NCBI RefSeq assembly: GCF_019393635.1
Contig: NC_057862.1
Location: 477,838,669 to 477,902,668, forward strand
Length of the DNA stretch: 64,000 bases
Direction: 5' to 3'
From: Dromiciops gliroides
Lineage: Eukaryota > Chordata > Mammalia > Microbiotheria > Microbiotheriidae
Part shown: one piece after another, positions 11,005 through 21,501 of the stretch
How positions within the stretch are numbered: position 1 is the stretch's first letter
Layout: each line of letters opens with the position of its first letter
Notes under the pieces: generated by a model
Database searches by the model: none
Seen by the model: only the letters and a program-made list of their open reading frames with translations
Told to the model about the DNA's origin: nothing
Position numbers and translations under genes: made by a program

Positions 11005-11019
11005 CCAACATAATTTTTT

Positions 11020-11162
11020 TTTTTTTTTGTGGAGCAATGGGGGTTAAGTGACTTGTCCAGGGTCACACAGCTAGTAAGTGTCAAGTATCTGAGGCCAGAT
11101 TTGAACTCAGGTCCTCCTGAATCCAGGGCCGGTGCTTTATCCACTGTACCACCTAGCCGCCC
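11020..11162 (-). mobile_element. WALLSI/WSINE-type SINE
   Basis: Full-length minus copy with exact TSD 'ccaacataatttttt' at 11005-11019 and 11163-11177. Confidence 0.94.
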
Positions 11163-11194
11163 CCAACATAATTTTTTAAAAGAAATGTACAGGA

Positions 11195-11346
11195 GGGGAA
11201 CAGCTAGGTGGTACAGTGGATAAAGCACCAGCCCTGGATTCTGGAGGACCTGGGTTCAAATCTGGCCTCAGACACTTGACACTTACTAGCTGTGTGACTC
11301 TGTGCAAGTCACTTAACCCTCATTGCCCTGACCCCCCCCCAAAAAA
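11195..11346 (+). mobile_element. WALLSI/WSINE-type SINE
   Basis: Full-length plus copy 32 bp from the previous, oppositely oriented one. It has exact TSD 'aaaagaaatgtacagga' at 11178-11194 and 11347-11363. The pair makes a roughly 140-bp inverted repeat. Confidence 0.95.
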
Positions 11347-11727
11347 AAAAGAAATGTACAGGAAATGGAAACAAATCCATGGAACAGAGGATAGAATCAT
11401 GTGGCACTGTTCTGTAAAAATAGTATGAGAAGTAATAAAGCTTAGAAGGAGTCCAGGAAAACTAAAAAGACAACAGGAAGGGAAGAGGAATTGGGTTGGG
11501 TTTTTTGTTGTTGTTGTTATTGTTTTGGTTTTTTATCCATAGTGGGAGAAAAGGATGAAAAAACAGACAGGACCTTCACTCAGAGTGGACAGGATGACAA
11601 ATGGCAAGAGAAAAGTTAGATCTTGTTAGTTCTTATTTTATTTCTGGTTTTCTCTGCAAAGTAGAAAGGCCCCAACACTGAAAAGGCAAGGACAAAAATG
11701 ACTAATAGGGATTAGATATCTCACTGC

Positions 11728-11781
11728 TCCCTGATAAAAATAATAATATCCAACATTTACATAGCCCCTACTATGTGTTAG
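11728..11781 (-). mobile_element. MIR/THER-like CORE-SINE, left piece
   Basis: The text 'aacatttacatagccccta' is the 3' end of the old MIR-like SINE in minus orientation. It is split by a LINE inserted at 11782 and continues at 13008-13230. Confidence 0.75.
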
Positions 11782-13007
11782 TATTGCAACATGCACGGTG
11801 TTGTACAGTTTGAAGGCAGCACCTCTGAAGCATTCAGCATAAACAGCGGAGTCAAGCAGGGATGTACTTGCTCCCAAGCTGTTTGGAATTTTCTTCTCCA
11901 TGCTGTTGCATCATGCTTTTGGTTCATCAACTGATGGCATCTATCTGCATTCCCGAATGGACGGAGGCCTGTTCAGCGTTTCATGTCTGAGATCCAAAAC
12001 CAGAGTGAGAGGTAGCACCCTTAGAGACCTGCTTTTCGCCGATGATGCCACACTTGCCTGTCACTCAGAGTGTGAATTGCAGACCTTGATGGATCAATTC
12101 TCCCAAGCTTGCACGGACTTTGGCCTAACTATAAATCTTAAAAAGACAAAAGTCATGTGTCAGAGTGCTATGTCACCTCCATTGATACACATTGGTAGCT
12201 ACGAGTTGGATGTCATAAGCCAATTCTCGTATCTTGGCTCTCTTGTCAGTGACAATATGGCACTTGATTCTGAGATCAATCAGAGGATTAGGAAAGCTGC
12301 TTCAACCATGGCTAAGCTTGCCAAGCGTGTGTGGGCAAACAGTAAACTGACAAGATGAACCAAATTTGCTGTCTATAGAGCTTACGTCCTGAGTACCTTA
12401 CTGTATGGCATGGAAACATGGACTACATATACTAGACAAGAGAAGAAGTTTAACAGCTTCCACATGCGCTGCCTTCGGTGAATCCTTGGCATATCTTGGT
12501 CAGATAAGATCACCAACACAGAAATGCTCCAACACACGCAGCTTCTGAGCATCTACATGCTACTGAAACAAAGACGGCTGCGCTGACTCGGTCATGTGCA
12601 CCGTATGCAAGATGGGCACATTCCTAAAGACCTAATCTATGGCGAGTTAGCCTCAGGCCAAAGACCTGCTGGACGCCCCCAGCTTCACTACTGAGATGTA
12701 TGCAAGTGAGACTGGAGGGCTCTGGGAATAGACACCAGCATCTGGGAGGAGATGGCTAAGGACCACGCCCCATAGAGTTCAGTACTCAGGAGCAGCTTGC
12801 GAGCAGCTGAGATGGGCCTTCAAGATCGGGAGGAAGAAAAACGAATGAGACGCAGGAACCAACGGGCAACAGAGAGCGAAGTTTTCTGATGTCCTCGTTG
12901 TGGCAGGAGCTGCGGCTCCCGTATCAGACTGCACAGCCACACTGTGGCCTGTGGCTCTTCAAGGTGCTGATCCATGGTCGTCCACAAGTGATGGAAGCCT
13001 ACTACTA
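11782..13007 (+). mobile_element. 5'-truncated non-LTR retrotransposon (RT plus C2HC finger), decayed ORF
   Basis: One plus frame runs from about 11867 to a natural-looking stop at 12968-12970. It encodes the C-terminal part of a reverse transcriptase: catalytic FADD at 12035-12046, then a conserved 'DFGLTINLKKTKVM' block, 'FSYLGSLVSD', 'RIRKAAST', 'STLLYGMETW', 'GHVHRMQDG' and 'LIYGELASGQRPAGRPQ'. It ends in a C-x2-C-x12-H-x3-C zinc finger at 12890-12952. Seven in-frame stops interrupt it (six TGA, one TAG), and one frameshift lies near 11862. A 14-bp TSD 'ctactatgtgttag' at 11768-11781 and 13008-13021 and an ACT-repeat tail bound the insert. It is neither L1 nor L2; the clade (RTE-like or other) is not certain. 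Confidence 0.85.
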
Positions 13008-13230
13008 CTACTATGTGTTAGACACTGTACTAAATGCTTTACAATTATTATCTCATTTATTCCACAACAACATAGGGGAGAGAAGAAAGTGCTACCCCCA
13101 TTTTACAGATGAGGAAACAGGGGCAAATATAGGTTAAATGGTGGGTGGCTAGTGAGTGCCTGAGGTTTGATTTAAACTCAGTGCTTCCTGATTCCAGGGC
13201 CAAAACTCTATGAATTGTACCTCCTAGCTG
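13008..13230 (-). mobile_element. MIR/THER-like CORE-SINE, right piece
   Basis: This continues the SINE split by the LINE: 'attttacagatgaggaaaca' and the degenerate tRNA-head end 'cctcctagct'. The two halves join cleanly if the LINE and one TSD copy are removed. Confidence 0.8.
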
Positions 13231-13333
13231 AAAAGTTCAAGTTACCTAGCGTAGATAAACTATGTTCTTGGGTCCTCAAAGACTGGGAAATGCAACTCAT
13301 GAGTCACTGTCACTGTATATGAAAAATCATGGA

Positions 13334-13490
13334 GGGGCAGCTAGGTGGCATAGTGGATAAAGCACTGGCCCTGAATTCAGGAAGACCTGAGTTCAAATCT
13401 GGCCTCAGATGCTTGACACTTGCTAGCTGTGTGACCCTGAGCAAGTCATTTACCCCTCATTGCCCTGCAAAAAAGAAGAAAAGAAAAGAA
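13334..13490 (+). mobile_element. WALLSI/WSINE-type SINE
   Basis: Full-length plus copy with A/G-rich tail. The exact TSD is 'aaaaatcatgga' at 13322-13333 and 13491-13502. Confidence 0.94.
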
Positions 13491-13746
13491 AAAAATCATG
13501 GAAAGCAAGAGAAATACCAAGACTACAAAAGAGAAAATGTCCCAATTTTCCAAAAAAAAGGGGAGGAAAAGAGATGGAATCTGCAAATTGTATGACAATG
13601 AGCCTGACAGCGATTCTTAGGAAATCTATCAAAAGGATCATTAAAGAGATGATTGGTGAATATCTAGAAAGGGAAAGGGTGATTACAAAGAGCCAGAATG
13701 GCTTCATCAAGAACAGATCATGTCTTTCCTCTTTTTCTTTTTTTTT

Positions 13747-13887
13747 CTTTTTTATGGGGCAATGAGGGTTAAGTGACTTGCCCAAGGTCACACAGCTGGT
13801 ACGTGTCAAGTGTCTGAGGCCAGATTTGAACTCAGGTCTTACTGAATCCAAGACCAGTGCTTTATCCACTGCACCACCTAGCTGCCC
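13747..13887 (-). mobile_element. WALLSI/WSINE-type SINE
   Basis: Minus copy with a long T-rich left end and the family head at its right edge. It is flanked by near-identical pyrimidine tracts ('cctctttttcttttt' and 'ccttctttttctttt'). Confidence 0.9.
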
Positions 13888-14010
13888 CTTCTTTTTCTTT
13901 TTTTAAATGATTTGTTATAAGAGGTGTGTTTCAGGGAAGGAGGCAAGAGGAATGGGAGAATGGGGAAATAGGCAATGTAAAAACAAATGATCTCAATAAA
14001 TATCTATTTA

Positions 14011-14177
14011 TTTATTTGTTTGTTTATTTATTTATTTATTTGTGGGGCAATGAGGGTTAAGTGACTTACCTAGGGTCACACAGTTAGTAAGTGTCAAGTG
14101 TCTGAGGCTGCATTTGAACTCAGGTCCTCCTGAATCCAGGGCTGGTGCCCTATCTACTGCACCGCCTAGCTGCCCCA
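14011..14177 (-). mobile_element. WALLSI/WSINE-type SINE with (TTTA)n/(TTTG)n tail
   Basis: Minus copy whose tail has expanded to TTTA and TTTG repeats. It is flanked by 'atctattta' on both sides. Confidence 0.9.
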
Positions 14178-15380
14178 AGATCTATTTAAAAAAAGAAAAA
14201 AACAGTTCATGTCAGACTAATCTCAATTCCTTTTTGGTAGGACTACTAAACTACTAGATGAAGGGAATGTTGTATGTATTGTATGCATGTCATTCTAATC
14301 TTATGGAGAAGATGTAGTGTTGTAGACTAAATGATAATACTGTCAGATGGATTCAGAACTGGTTGGATGGCCCCACTCAAAGAACAGTTTTAATGATTCA
14401 GTGTCAATATGTCAGCAGATCTCCAATGGAGGACTCCAGAAATCAGTGCTTGTTCCTGTGCGATTTACCATTTCCAGGATAAAGTATAAATGTTGTACTT
14501 ATCAAATCTGCAGAAGATACAGAGCTGGGAAGGATGGCTAACACTAAATGACAAAGTCAGGATTCCAAAAGGATATCATCTGGTCAGAGCATTGGGGTGA
14601 ATTTAGCAATACAAAAATCAATATGCATAAATATATATGTATAGTTGTACATTTGGGTCGAAAAAATCTACTTCACCAGTACAAAAAAATGGAAGGCATT
14701 GTTAGATGGCAATTCCGCCCCCCCCCCCCCCAAAAAAAAGAGAGATCTGGAAATTCAAAATGAGTCAGCAGTTTGATGTGGAAGCCAAAAATCTAATGCA
14801 ATCTCAGGATGTATGGAGAGGGTCATAGCTTCCAGAAAGAGAGAAGCGATCAATTCTCCAACCTCATTAGGTCTGACCTGGAGTCCTGTGTTCAGTTCTA
14901 ATCACCATGGTTGAAGAAAAACATTGAGGAGAATATTCAGGAAGAGATCCACAAGAATGGTGAAGAGCCTAGAGTTCATGTCATATGAAGATCTATTGAA
15001 GAAACTGGGCATATTTAGAATGGAGAAGACTCAGAGGGAAAATGATACTTGTCTTCAAATACTTGAAAGACTTCTGTATAGAGTAGAAAGTAAACTTGTT
15101 CTCTTTGGCACAAGAGGTCAAAACCAGGAGAAAAGTTGCCAAGAGGCTAATTTAAGCTTAATGTCAAAGGGAAAAAAACCCAAACCTCTAACAATTAAAG
15201 CTGTCCAAAAAATGGAATAAGCTGCCTGGGAAGGGGAGTTGTCCTCCATGGAAGATCTGAATCAGAGACTGAACAACTATTTGTGCATTATTGTGGAGAT
15301 TCTTTTCATGTGTGAGTTGAAGTAAATATCCACTGAGGTTCCTTCCAGCTCTCAAATTCTAAAATTTGTGACTCTTTCAC

Positions 15381-16169
15381 TTATAAACCCAGTGTGTTGA
15401 ACCAAGTAGGAATTTGGGAAGGCTGTCACTGTTTATAGCTCCATTCAGAATCCCTATGATTCAGTTATAGGCCATCTAAACTAACACTCCCTTCCTCCCT
15501 AGCCATCAATTACTTCAAAATATTTAACAAATTATAAAAAACAAGAAAAATAGATAATATTAATATGTGGTCTTCTAAATAAATATGTGGCCTGTAGGGA
15601 TCCTCAAGCATGGGTTAGTAGCCCCTGTTTTTATCTGCATTTGACACAGCTGACTTACATAGTTACATTTCTTCATACTCATCCATGTCAGCCCTAGGCT
15701 TCCCTGTCCCAATTTCACTCTATCTTCTTCCATTGTGAGCTCAGGAACTCCATTCTATTGTTATCAAACTTCTCTTTAATTAGATTTCTTACATTAATGT
15801 TCCTTCCATCTCTTTGTAGGTAAGGAAAGTTGAATCTCTCACAAAAAAGTATCTTTGGCCTTATTGCAGGCTTTGATAGTCTTTTCATACTATTTGTACC
15901 TTCTCTCATTCATTCAGCCAGGATGGATGTAGACATGCTTCTTGTTCCTCACTACCACTTCTAGACACTCCCTCAACACCATCACTTAGCACCTTCAACC
16001 TCTTATCTATTGAGGTTTACTCCATCCATATATATTACCCCTTCCAGATCCTAGAGGCTGTCTAAAGAGTGGAGATAACTCCACCCTCCATCAGCAGCTC
16101 TACTTAGTTTAGACTCCATATCATGCTCTACCCAGGATAACTCAATTACTTAAATTTCATCATCATTCT
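15381..16169. other. intergenic, nothing recognised
   Basis: AT-rich sequence without recognised repeats or genes. Confidence 0.4.
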
Positions 16170-16180
16170 GATTGACTCAG

Positions 16181-16347
16181 GGTTTTTGTTTGTTTGTTTG
16201 TTTGTTTGTTTGGTGAGGCAATTGGGGTTAAGTGACTTGCTCAGGGTCACACAGCTAGTAAGTGTCAAGTGTCTGAGGCTGGATTTGAACTCAGGTCTTC
16301 CTGAATCCAGGGCTGGTGCTTTATCCACTATGCCACCTAGCTGCCCA
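16181..16347 (-). mobile_element. WALLSI/WSINE-type SINE with (TTTG)n tail
   Basis: Full-length minus copy. The exact TSD is 'gattgactcag' at 16170-16180 and 16348-16358. The tail is a (GTTT)n microsatellite. Confidence 0.94.
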
Positions 16348-16561
16348 GATTGACTCAGTTTTTGATGCTCCACATCTTCTTAGCTCCCTCAGTTGGTTCT
16401 CTCTTCTGACTGGAGGGCTAAAAGGTGGAGTACTAAACTCCTCCCAAAGCCTTCCTTTATAGAGGATTGGGATCTAAACTTTTCAGATAACTTTCTACTT
16501 TTCAGTAGCAGCTATACTTGATTTCAACTCCATGGAACATTATACTCTACCCCCTGGTGGC

Positions 16562-16564
<3 letters not shown>

Positions 16565-16609
<45 letters not shown>
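16565..16609. repeat. (CA)n microsatellite
   Basis: About 22 uninterrupted CA units. Confidence 0.98.
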
Positions 16610-16610
<1 letters not shown>

Positions 16611-16619
16611 GCCCCTTTT

Positions 16620-16745
16620 CAGCTTCTTTTTGTATGCTGTCTTTCCCATTAAACTGTAATCTTAAGGGCTGGCACTGTCTTTCTTATTTGTATCCCCAAT
16701 AGCACAGTACATGGCACATAGGAAATGCTTGATAAATGTTTATAG
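16620..16745 (+). mobile_element. L2-type 3' end fragment
   Basis: The order 'attaaactgtaatctt', 'gtatccccaatagcacagta' and 'gcttgataaatg' is the shared 3' tail of old L2-type copies, also seen at 19700-19812, 38390-38530, 42180-42285 and 48500-48590. Confidence 0.5.
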
Positions 16746-16979
16746 AATTGAATCTACAGGCTCTAGATCACTCTATGTTTTTTTTAATCAAGAAGTTCAA
16801 TACCTTCATAACAGCTTTACTCTTCATCCCTGTCCTATACTTGAGGCCTTCAGGTTACTTGTTGAAGGCCCTCAAACTCATGGCTTTCATCCCATCATCA
16901 TCTCCAAAATCTGTAGTTTTAAAATTCCTTTATCTAAACAAAACCTCCTGACCTTCTATCTTTCCCTGTCAGAAGTAGC

Positions 16980-17135
16980 AAGAATTATTGGATAGATTTC
17001 TAGACCTAGAGTTAAGAAGATCTGGGTTCAAATCCTAACCCCACCACCCACAAAGCTAGCTGTAATTCTGGGCAAGTTACAACTTTTCTTCCTCAGTTTT
17101 CATCTGTAAAATGAGAGAATGGACCTCAGGTATTT
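16980..17135 (+). mobile_element. MIR-like CORE-SINE
   Basis: Degenerate tRNA head with 'tctgggttcaaatcct', followed by 'ctgggcaagtta' and 'tcatctgtaaaatgagag', the MIR core order. Confidence 0.7.
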
Positions 17136-17139
17136 GTAA

Positions 17140-18180
17140 TAGTGTCTCATGTCTTTCATATTCTATGGTTATATAGCAAAGGCCTCCCCTCTATCTCAAC
17201 ACTCTCTCATGTTGATCTCAACAACTCCCAAGGATTTAACTATGATCTCTAATACAGATGACTCCCAAATCTATATAGCCACACCTCTTTTCTCTTCTGA
17301 CATCCAGTCCCACATCTGCAATTGCCTGCTAGATGTCTTTACCTGGATATCTGATAAGCATCTCAAATCAACACGTCCAAAACTAAACTCATTATCTTTC
17401 CCCATAAACTCACCTGCTCTCTTTACTTTATCATTTCTGTTAATAATAATACCACCCTTGTAGTCAGCTACATTTGTGACCTAGGAGTCACTTTTGACTC
17501 AACTCGCATTCTCCATATCAGTAGACAAGTCTTATTGATTTCACCTCCATCTCTTATTTGTTCCATTTTCTTTGCTCCTATAACAACTAAAACCTTATTG
17601 CCTTTTGATTGAATTATTGCTGTAACCTTCTCATTGATCTCCTTGCAAACATCCTGTCCCATCTCCAAGCTAGTTTCCACCAAATTTTTATTCCTTTTTT
17701 TTTTTGGTAAGGCAATTGGGGTTAAGTGACTTGCCCAGGGTCATACAGCTAGTAAGTATCAAGTGTCTGAGGCCAGATTTGAACTCAGGTACTCCTGAAT
17801 CCAGGGCCAGTGCTTTATCCACTGCACCACCTAGCTGCCCCTCAAATTTTTATTCCTAAAGCAAGGGTCTGATGGTGATGGTCTCCTATCCAACAAGTTT
17901 CAGTGACTCTACATTGCTTCTAGGATTAAATTTTGACCATCCTCTTTTTGGTATTTAAGGCACTTCAAAATTCTGCTACACTCTATCTTTCCAGGATGAT
18001 TATATATTATTCCTCCCCACATACTTTATGCTGTTGGTAAACTAGTCTACTTGCTTGCTGTTCTCTGAACATGTTTCTATGCCTTTGTACAGACTCCCCT
18101 CCATGCCTCCACTTTTTGAAGCCCTTAGCTTGTTAAAGGTTCACCTTAAGTGCCACTTTACTCATTTTTCCCCCATATTA
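17140..18180 (+). mobile_element. L2-type LINE fragment
   Basis: A plus frame at 17149-17463 contains the L2 reverse transcriptase region around the active site (TDDSQIYIA in place of an ADDTQ-type box, then WISDKHLKS and NSLSFP). The text to 18180 follows L2 order through 'gcacttcaaaattctgctac' and 'cctttgtacagactcccctc'. A SINE interrupts it at 17696-17842. Confidence 0.75.
17696..17842 (-). mobile_element. WALLSI/WSINE-type SINE
   Basis: Full-length minus copy inside the L2. The exact TSD is 'caaatttttattcct' at 17681-17695 and 17843-17857. Confidence 0.95.
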
Positions 18181-18519
18181 AAATTCTAAATACAACAAAT
18201 ATAAGCTAAAATAAAGTGGAACAGAGTTGTAGTAGGTGAAACTGTATATGTCTATTATGTGCAGCTTGCTTTTCATTTCAAGTCTAATAAATTCGGTTAC
18301 TTTCAAAGCTGTCCTGTTCACCTGATTACTTCAGGCCTTCATTTTGTTCTCTTCTGTGCATTTAAAAAACGTTTCAATGACTCTCTTTCTGTCTGTCTAT
18401 CTATCTTGTCTCTTTCTTTCTCCCCCTTCTCTCCCTCTGAGTAACCCTTTCCTGAACTTTCCTCTAGTATTCCAAGCCCTCCTCTCCCTACTATTTTCCC
18501 ACTCTACCTAAGAAAAAAA

Positions 18520-19260
18520 GAAAAACACTTTCTAACAAAAATTAATATTCAAGCAAAACAAATTCCCATATTTATGTATCTAAGAACGTATGTCTCAATC
18601 TGCAGTTTGAGTCTATCAACTCTCTGAAAAGAAGAGGGTAGCATGTTGGTCCTGTGGAACCATAGTTGCTAATTGCATTGATCAGAGTTTTTTTAAGTTT
18701 TTTAATATTGCTTTTTTTAGTGTTGTTGTTATTACATTAATTGTCCAGAGTCTAGATCCTGCTCATTTCACTCTACATTATTTTATACAAATTTTCCTAG
18801 GTTTCTCTGAAACTATTCCTTCCATTATTTCTTATGCCACAATAATATTCCAATACATCCATATACCATAATTTTGTCAATCATTCCCTAATTGATAGGC
18901 ACCCCCTTGGTTTCCAATTCTTTGCCACAATAAAAAAAAAGAGCTATTATATTTTTGTACTTATGGGTTCTTTTTCTCTTTCTTTGATGTCTTTGGAGGT
19001 ATTGATCTGACAGTAACAATACCTTGTTAGGTCAAAGAGCATTCACAATTTAATAGCTTTTTGAGCACAGTTCCAAATGGATTCTAGAATAACTGGACCA
19101 ATTCACAGCTCCACCAGTAGTGCATTAATGGACTTGTTTTCAAACATCCCCTCCAGCCTTTATTACTTTTGTTTTTTGTCAGTTTTGTCAATTTGATGAG
19201 TGTGAGGCAGGACCTTCAAGTTTTTAAAGTACATTTCTTTAGTTAACAAAGATTAGGAGC
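18520..19260 (-). mobile_element. L1 fragment, 3' UTR and ORF2 C-terminus
   Basis: Plus-strand text runs through L1 landmarks in minus orientation: 'aatcattccctaattgatag', 'ttgttaggtcaaagagcatt', 'cacagctccaccagtagtgc' and 'tttgatgagtgtgaggcagg'. It is old and diverged. Confidence 0.8.
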
Positions 19261-19479
19261 AATTTTTTTCCTGTAACAGGACAAACCAGTTCTTAGGCAT
19301 ATGTGCAGCCTTTTCTGTCTGATGTAGTCACCCATGTGGAGGTTGGGTAAGCTTGCTTCTGGAAGTTCGTAATGAGATGGATGAAAGGATATGGTTCTTC
19401 CCTTTTGATCATACACAGTTATTCTGTGGCTATTTTCCTGTCCACTCTGGTGAAGAAGGCCCTTTTTGTTCATTTTGTA

Positions 19480-19812
19480 CTAGCTGTCCTCCATGTCTAG
19501 AATGTGCTCCTTTCTCACCTTCACCTCCTAGTTTCCCTGGCCTGCTTGAGGAAGCACCCACTACTCATTGAAAATTCCGCCTGCAAGAGGCCTTTCCAGG
19601 TTCTTTCTTCTCTGTCTCCATCTCCATACCCTTCCATTCCCTCCCACAACCAGTGCTTTCCACTTCCACTATCTATATCTTATATGTACCTAGTTACATA
19701 CATTTCCCCACTAGAATGCAAGTTGATTGAGGGCAGAAACTGATTTTGTCTCTCTCTTTATGTTCTCAAAACTTAGAACAGTGTCTTGCTCATAATAAGT
19801 GTTTAATAAATT
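19480..19812 (+). mobile_element. L2-type 3' end fragment
   Basis: It starts near 'tgtctagaatgtgctccttt', then shows 'aagaggcctttccagg' and the 3' tail 'agaatgcaagttgattga' to 'gtgtttaataaa'. It is part of the same family as 16620-16745. Confidence 0.55.
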
Positions 19813-20337
19813 ATTGGGAAATATTTGAGGATAGGAAAACCTGACCACATGTGTAGGCATATGAGAAGAAACTAAGGAAGAAGTGGAAATAGAAGATGAA
19901 AGAGAGTAAGGGAGATAACTAATAGATTGAGGTCCCAGAGGAGGCAGGAGGGGATGGGATCAAGAGCATACGATGAAAAGGTTAGTTACTTACAGGGAAG
20001 CTGAAGGCTACTTGGGTCAAATCCTTGGTTGAAGTCACTTAGGGTGCTAAGCCAAAAGAGTGTGGACAAGGCAGAGGAAGTCACCTTGCTTCCCCACACC
20101 ATCACTGCTGTGAGTTCTCTTGTTCATTACTGATGGGATGCCTCAAAGCTGTTGACCTCCCCTCTCCTTGTGTACTGGCCAGAGTAGAATTGATTGTGGT
20201 GGAAAATTTTGAAAACAACAATATCAGATGATTATATATGTAATTTTAAAAGGTTTTCAGAGTTCTGCCTTCTGTGGTACATTAAAATGTTTAGGTTCTG
20301 ATTTCTCAGTTGTTATTTGAATTTTTAAAAATATATC

Positions 20338-20644
20338 AACATGGATGAGTGAGACGAGCCGAACCAGAAGAATATCGTACACAGTATCATCAACATTAAG
20401 TGTTGATCTACTGTGACGGACTATATTCTTCTCACCAATGCAATGGTACAGAAGAGTTCCAGGGAACTCATGATAGAAGAGGATCTCCAAATCCAGGGGG
20501 AAAAAAAAAGAACTGTGGAGTAGATGCCGAATGAACCATACTATTTCTTTCGGTTTTGGTGCTGATGTTTTTCTATTTTGAGGTTTTTCGTAATTGCTCT
20601 GATTTTTCTCTTATAACATGACTAATGCAGAAATATGTTTAATG

Positions 20645-20679
<35 letters not shown>

Positions 20680-20822
20680 CTATATCAGACCAGCTGTCTA
20701 GGGGAGGAGGGAGGGAGGGGAGGGAGGGAGAAAAATCTGAAATTGGAAAGCTTGTATAAACAAAAGTTGAAAACTATCTTTACATGTAATGGGGAAAAAA
20801 ATAAAATACTTTATAAAAAAAT
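20338..20822 (+). mobile_element. L1 3' UTR fragment with (TA)n expansion
   Basis: L1 3' end landmarks: 'catgactaatgcagaaatat', a (TA)n tract at 20646-20675, G-rich 'gaggagggagggagggg' and 'gaaaactatctttacatgta', then an A-rich tail. Confidence 0.85.
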
Positions 20823-20856
20823 ATATATATACATATATATATATATATCAACATGG

Positions 20857-20996
20857 AGGCAGCTAGGTGGTGCAGTAGATAAAGTGGTGTCCCTGGATTC
20901 AGGAGGACCTGAGTTCAAATCTGGTCTCAGACACTTGACATTTACTAGCTGTGTGACCCTGGGCAAGTCATTTATCCCTCATTGCCCCCCCAAATA
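20857..20996 (+). mobile_element. WALLSI/WSINE-type SINE
   Basis: Plus copy inserted in an AT-repeat tract, with (TA)n-rich sequence on both sides (20821-20848 and 20997-21035). Confidence 0.9.
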
Positions 20997-21140
20997 TCTA
21001 TATATGTATATATATAGATATATATATATAAATGTATATACTAACATATCACTGCGTAATTAGAAGTAGTAAAACTAAAGTTTTTCCCTCTAAGAGGCTT
21101 AAATCTGAAATAAAAAATGAAATAAATGAATACCCATCTT

Positions 21141-21297
21141 TTTTTTTTGTTTTTTTTTTTGGTGGGGCAATGGGGGTTAAGTGACTTGCCCAGGGTCACA
21201 CAGCTAGTAAGTGTCAAGTGTCTGAGGCCACATTTGAACTCAGGTACTCCTGAATCCAGGACTGGTGCTTTATCCACTGCGCCACCTAGCTGCCCCC
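21141..21297 (-). mobile_element. WALLSI/WSINE-type SINE
   Basis: Full-length minus copy. The exact TSD is 'aatgaatacccatctt' at 21125-21140 and 21298-21313. Confidence 0.95.
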
Positions 21298-21339
21298 AAT
21301 GAATACCCATCTTAAAAATTTAAACAATAGCAGGCATGG

Positions 21340-21501
21340 GGGCAGCTAGGTGGTGCAGTGGATAAAGCACTGGCCCTGGATTCAGGAGTACCTGAGTTCA
21401 AATCCGGCCTCAGACACTTAACACTTACTAATGTGTGACCCTGGGCAAGTCACTTAACCCCGACTGCCTCACTTAAAAAAAAAAAAAAAGAAAAAGATAA
21501 A
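21340..21501 (+). mobile_element. WALLSI/WSINE-type SINE
   Basis: Plus copy close to the previous minus copy. Imperfect flanks are 'tttaaacaata' and 'gttaaacaata'. It forms an inverted pair with 21141-21297. Confidence 0.92.

Larger units (their letters stand above)
13570..15380 (+). mobile_element. CR1/L3-like LINE fragment
   Basis: The plus strand carries a decayed reverse transcriptase: a block near 13670-13730 reading like KSQNGFIKNRSCL, then after an insertion 'catgtcagactaatctcaa'. Near 14505-14680 sequence resembling the RT active-site region and a following HLG block appears ('cagaagatacagagctggga', 'tacatttgggtcg'). The 3' part at 14930-15370 has the CR1-type ending order: 'agagttcatgtcatatgaag', 'ggcatatttagaatggagaa', 'ctgtccaaaaaatggaataa', 'gaggttccttccagctctca'. 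A segment at about 13725-14197 with an A-rich right end looks like a later insertion, because 'aacagatcatgtc' and 'aacagttcatgtc' flank it. Confidence 0.7.

Noticed and set aside
11018..11350. Regular spaced repeats suggestive of an array
   Set aside because: They are two independent SINE insertions with their own target duplications. No CRISPR-like structure exists in this eukaryotic window.
16565..16609. CA repeat as a functional element
   Set aside because: Ordinary microsatellite without other signals.
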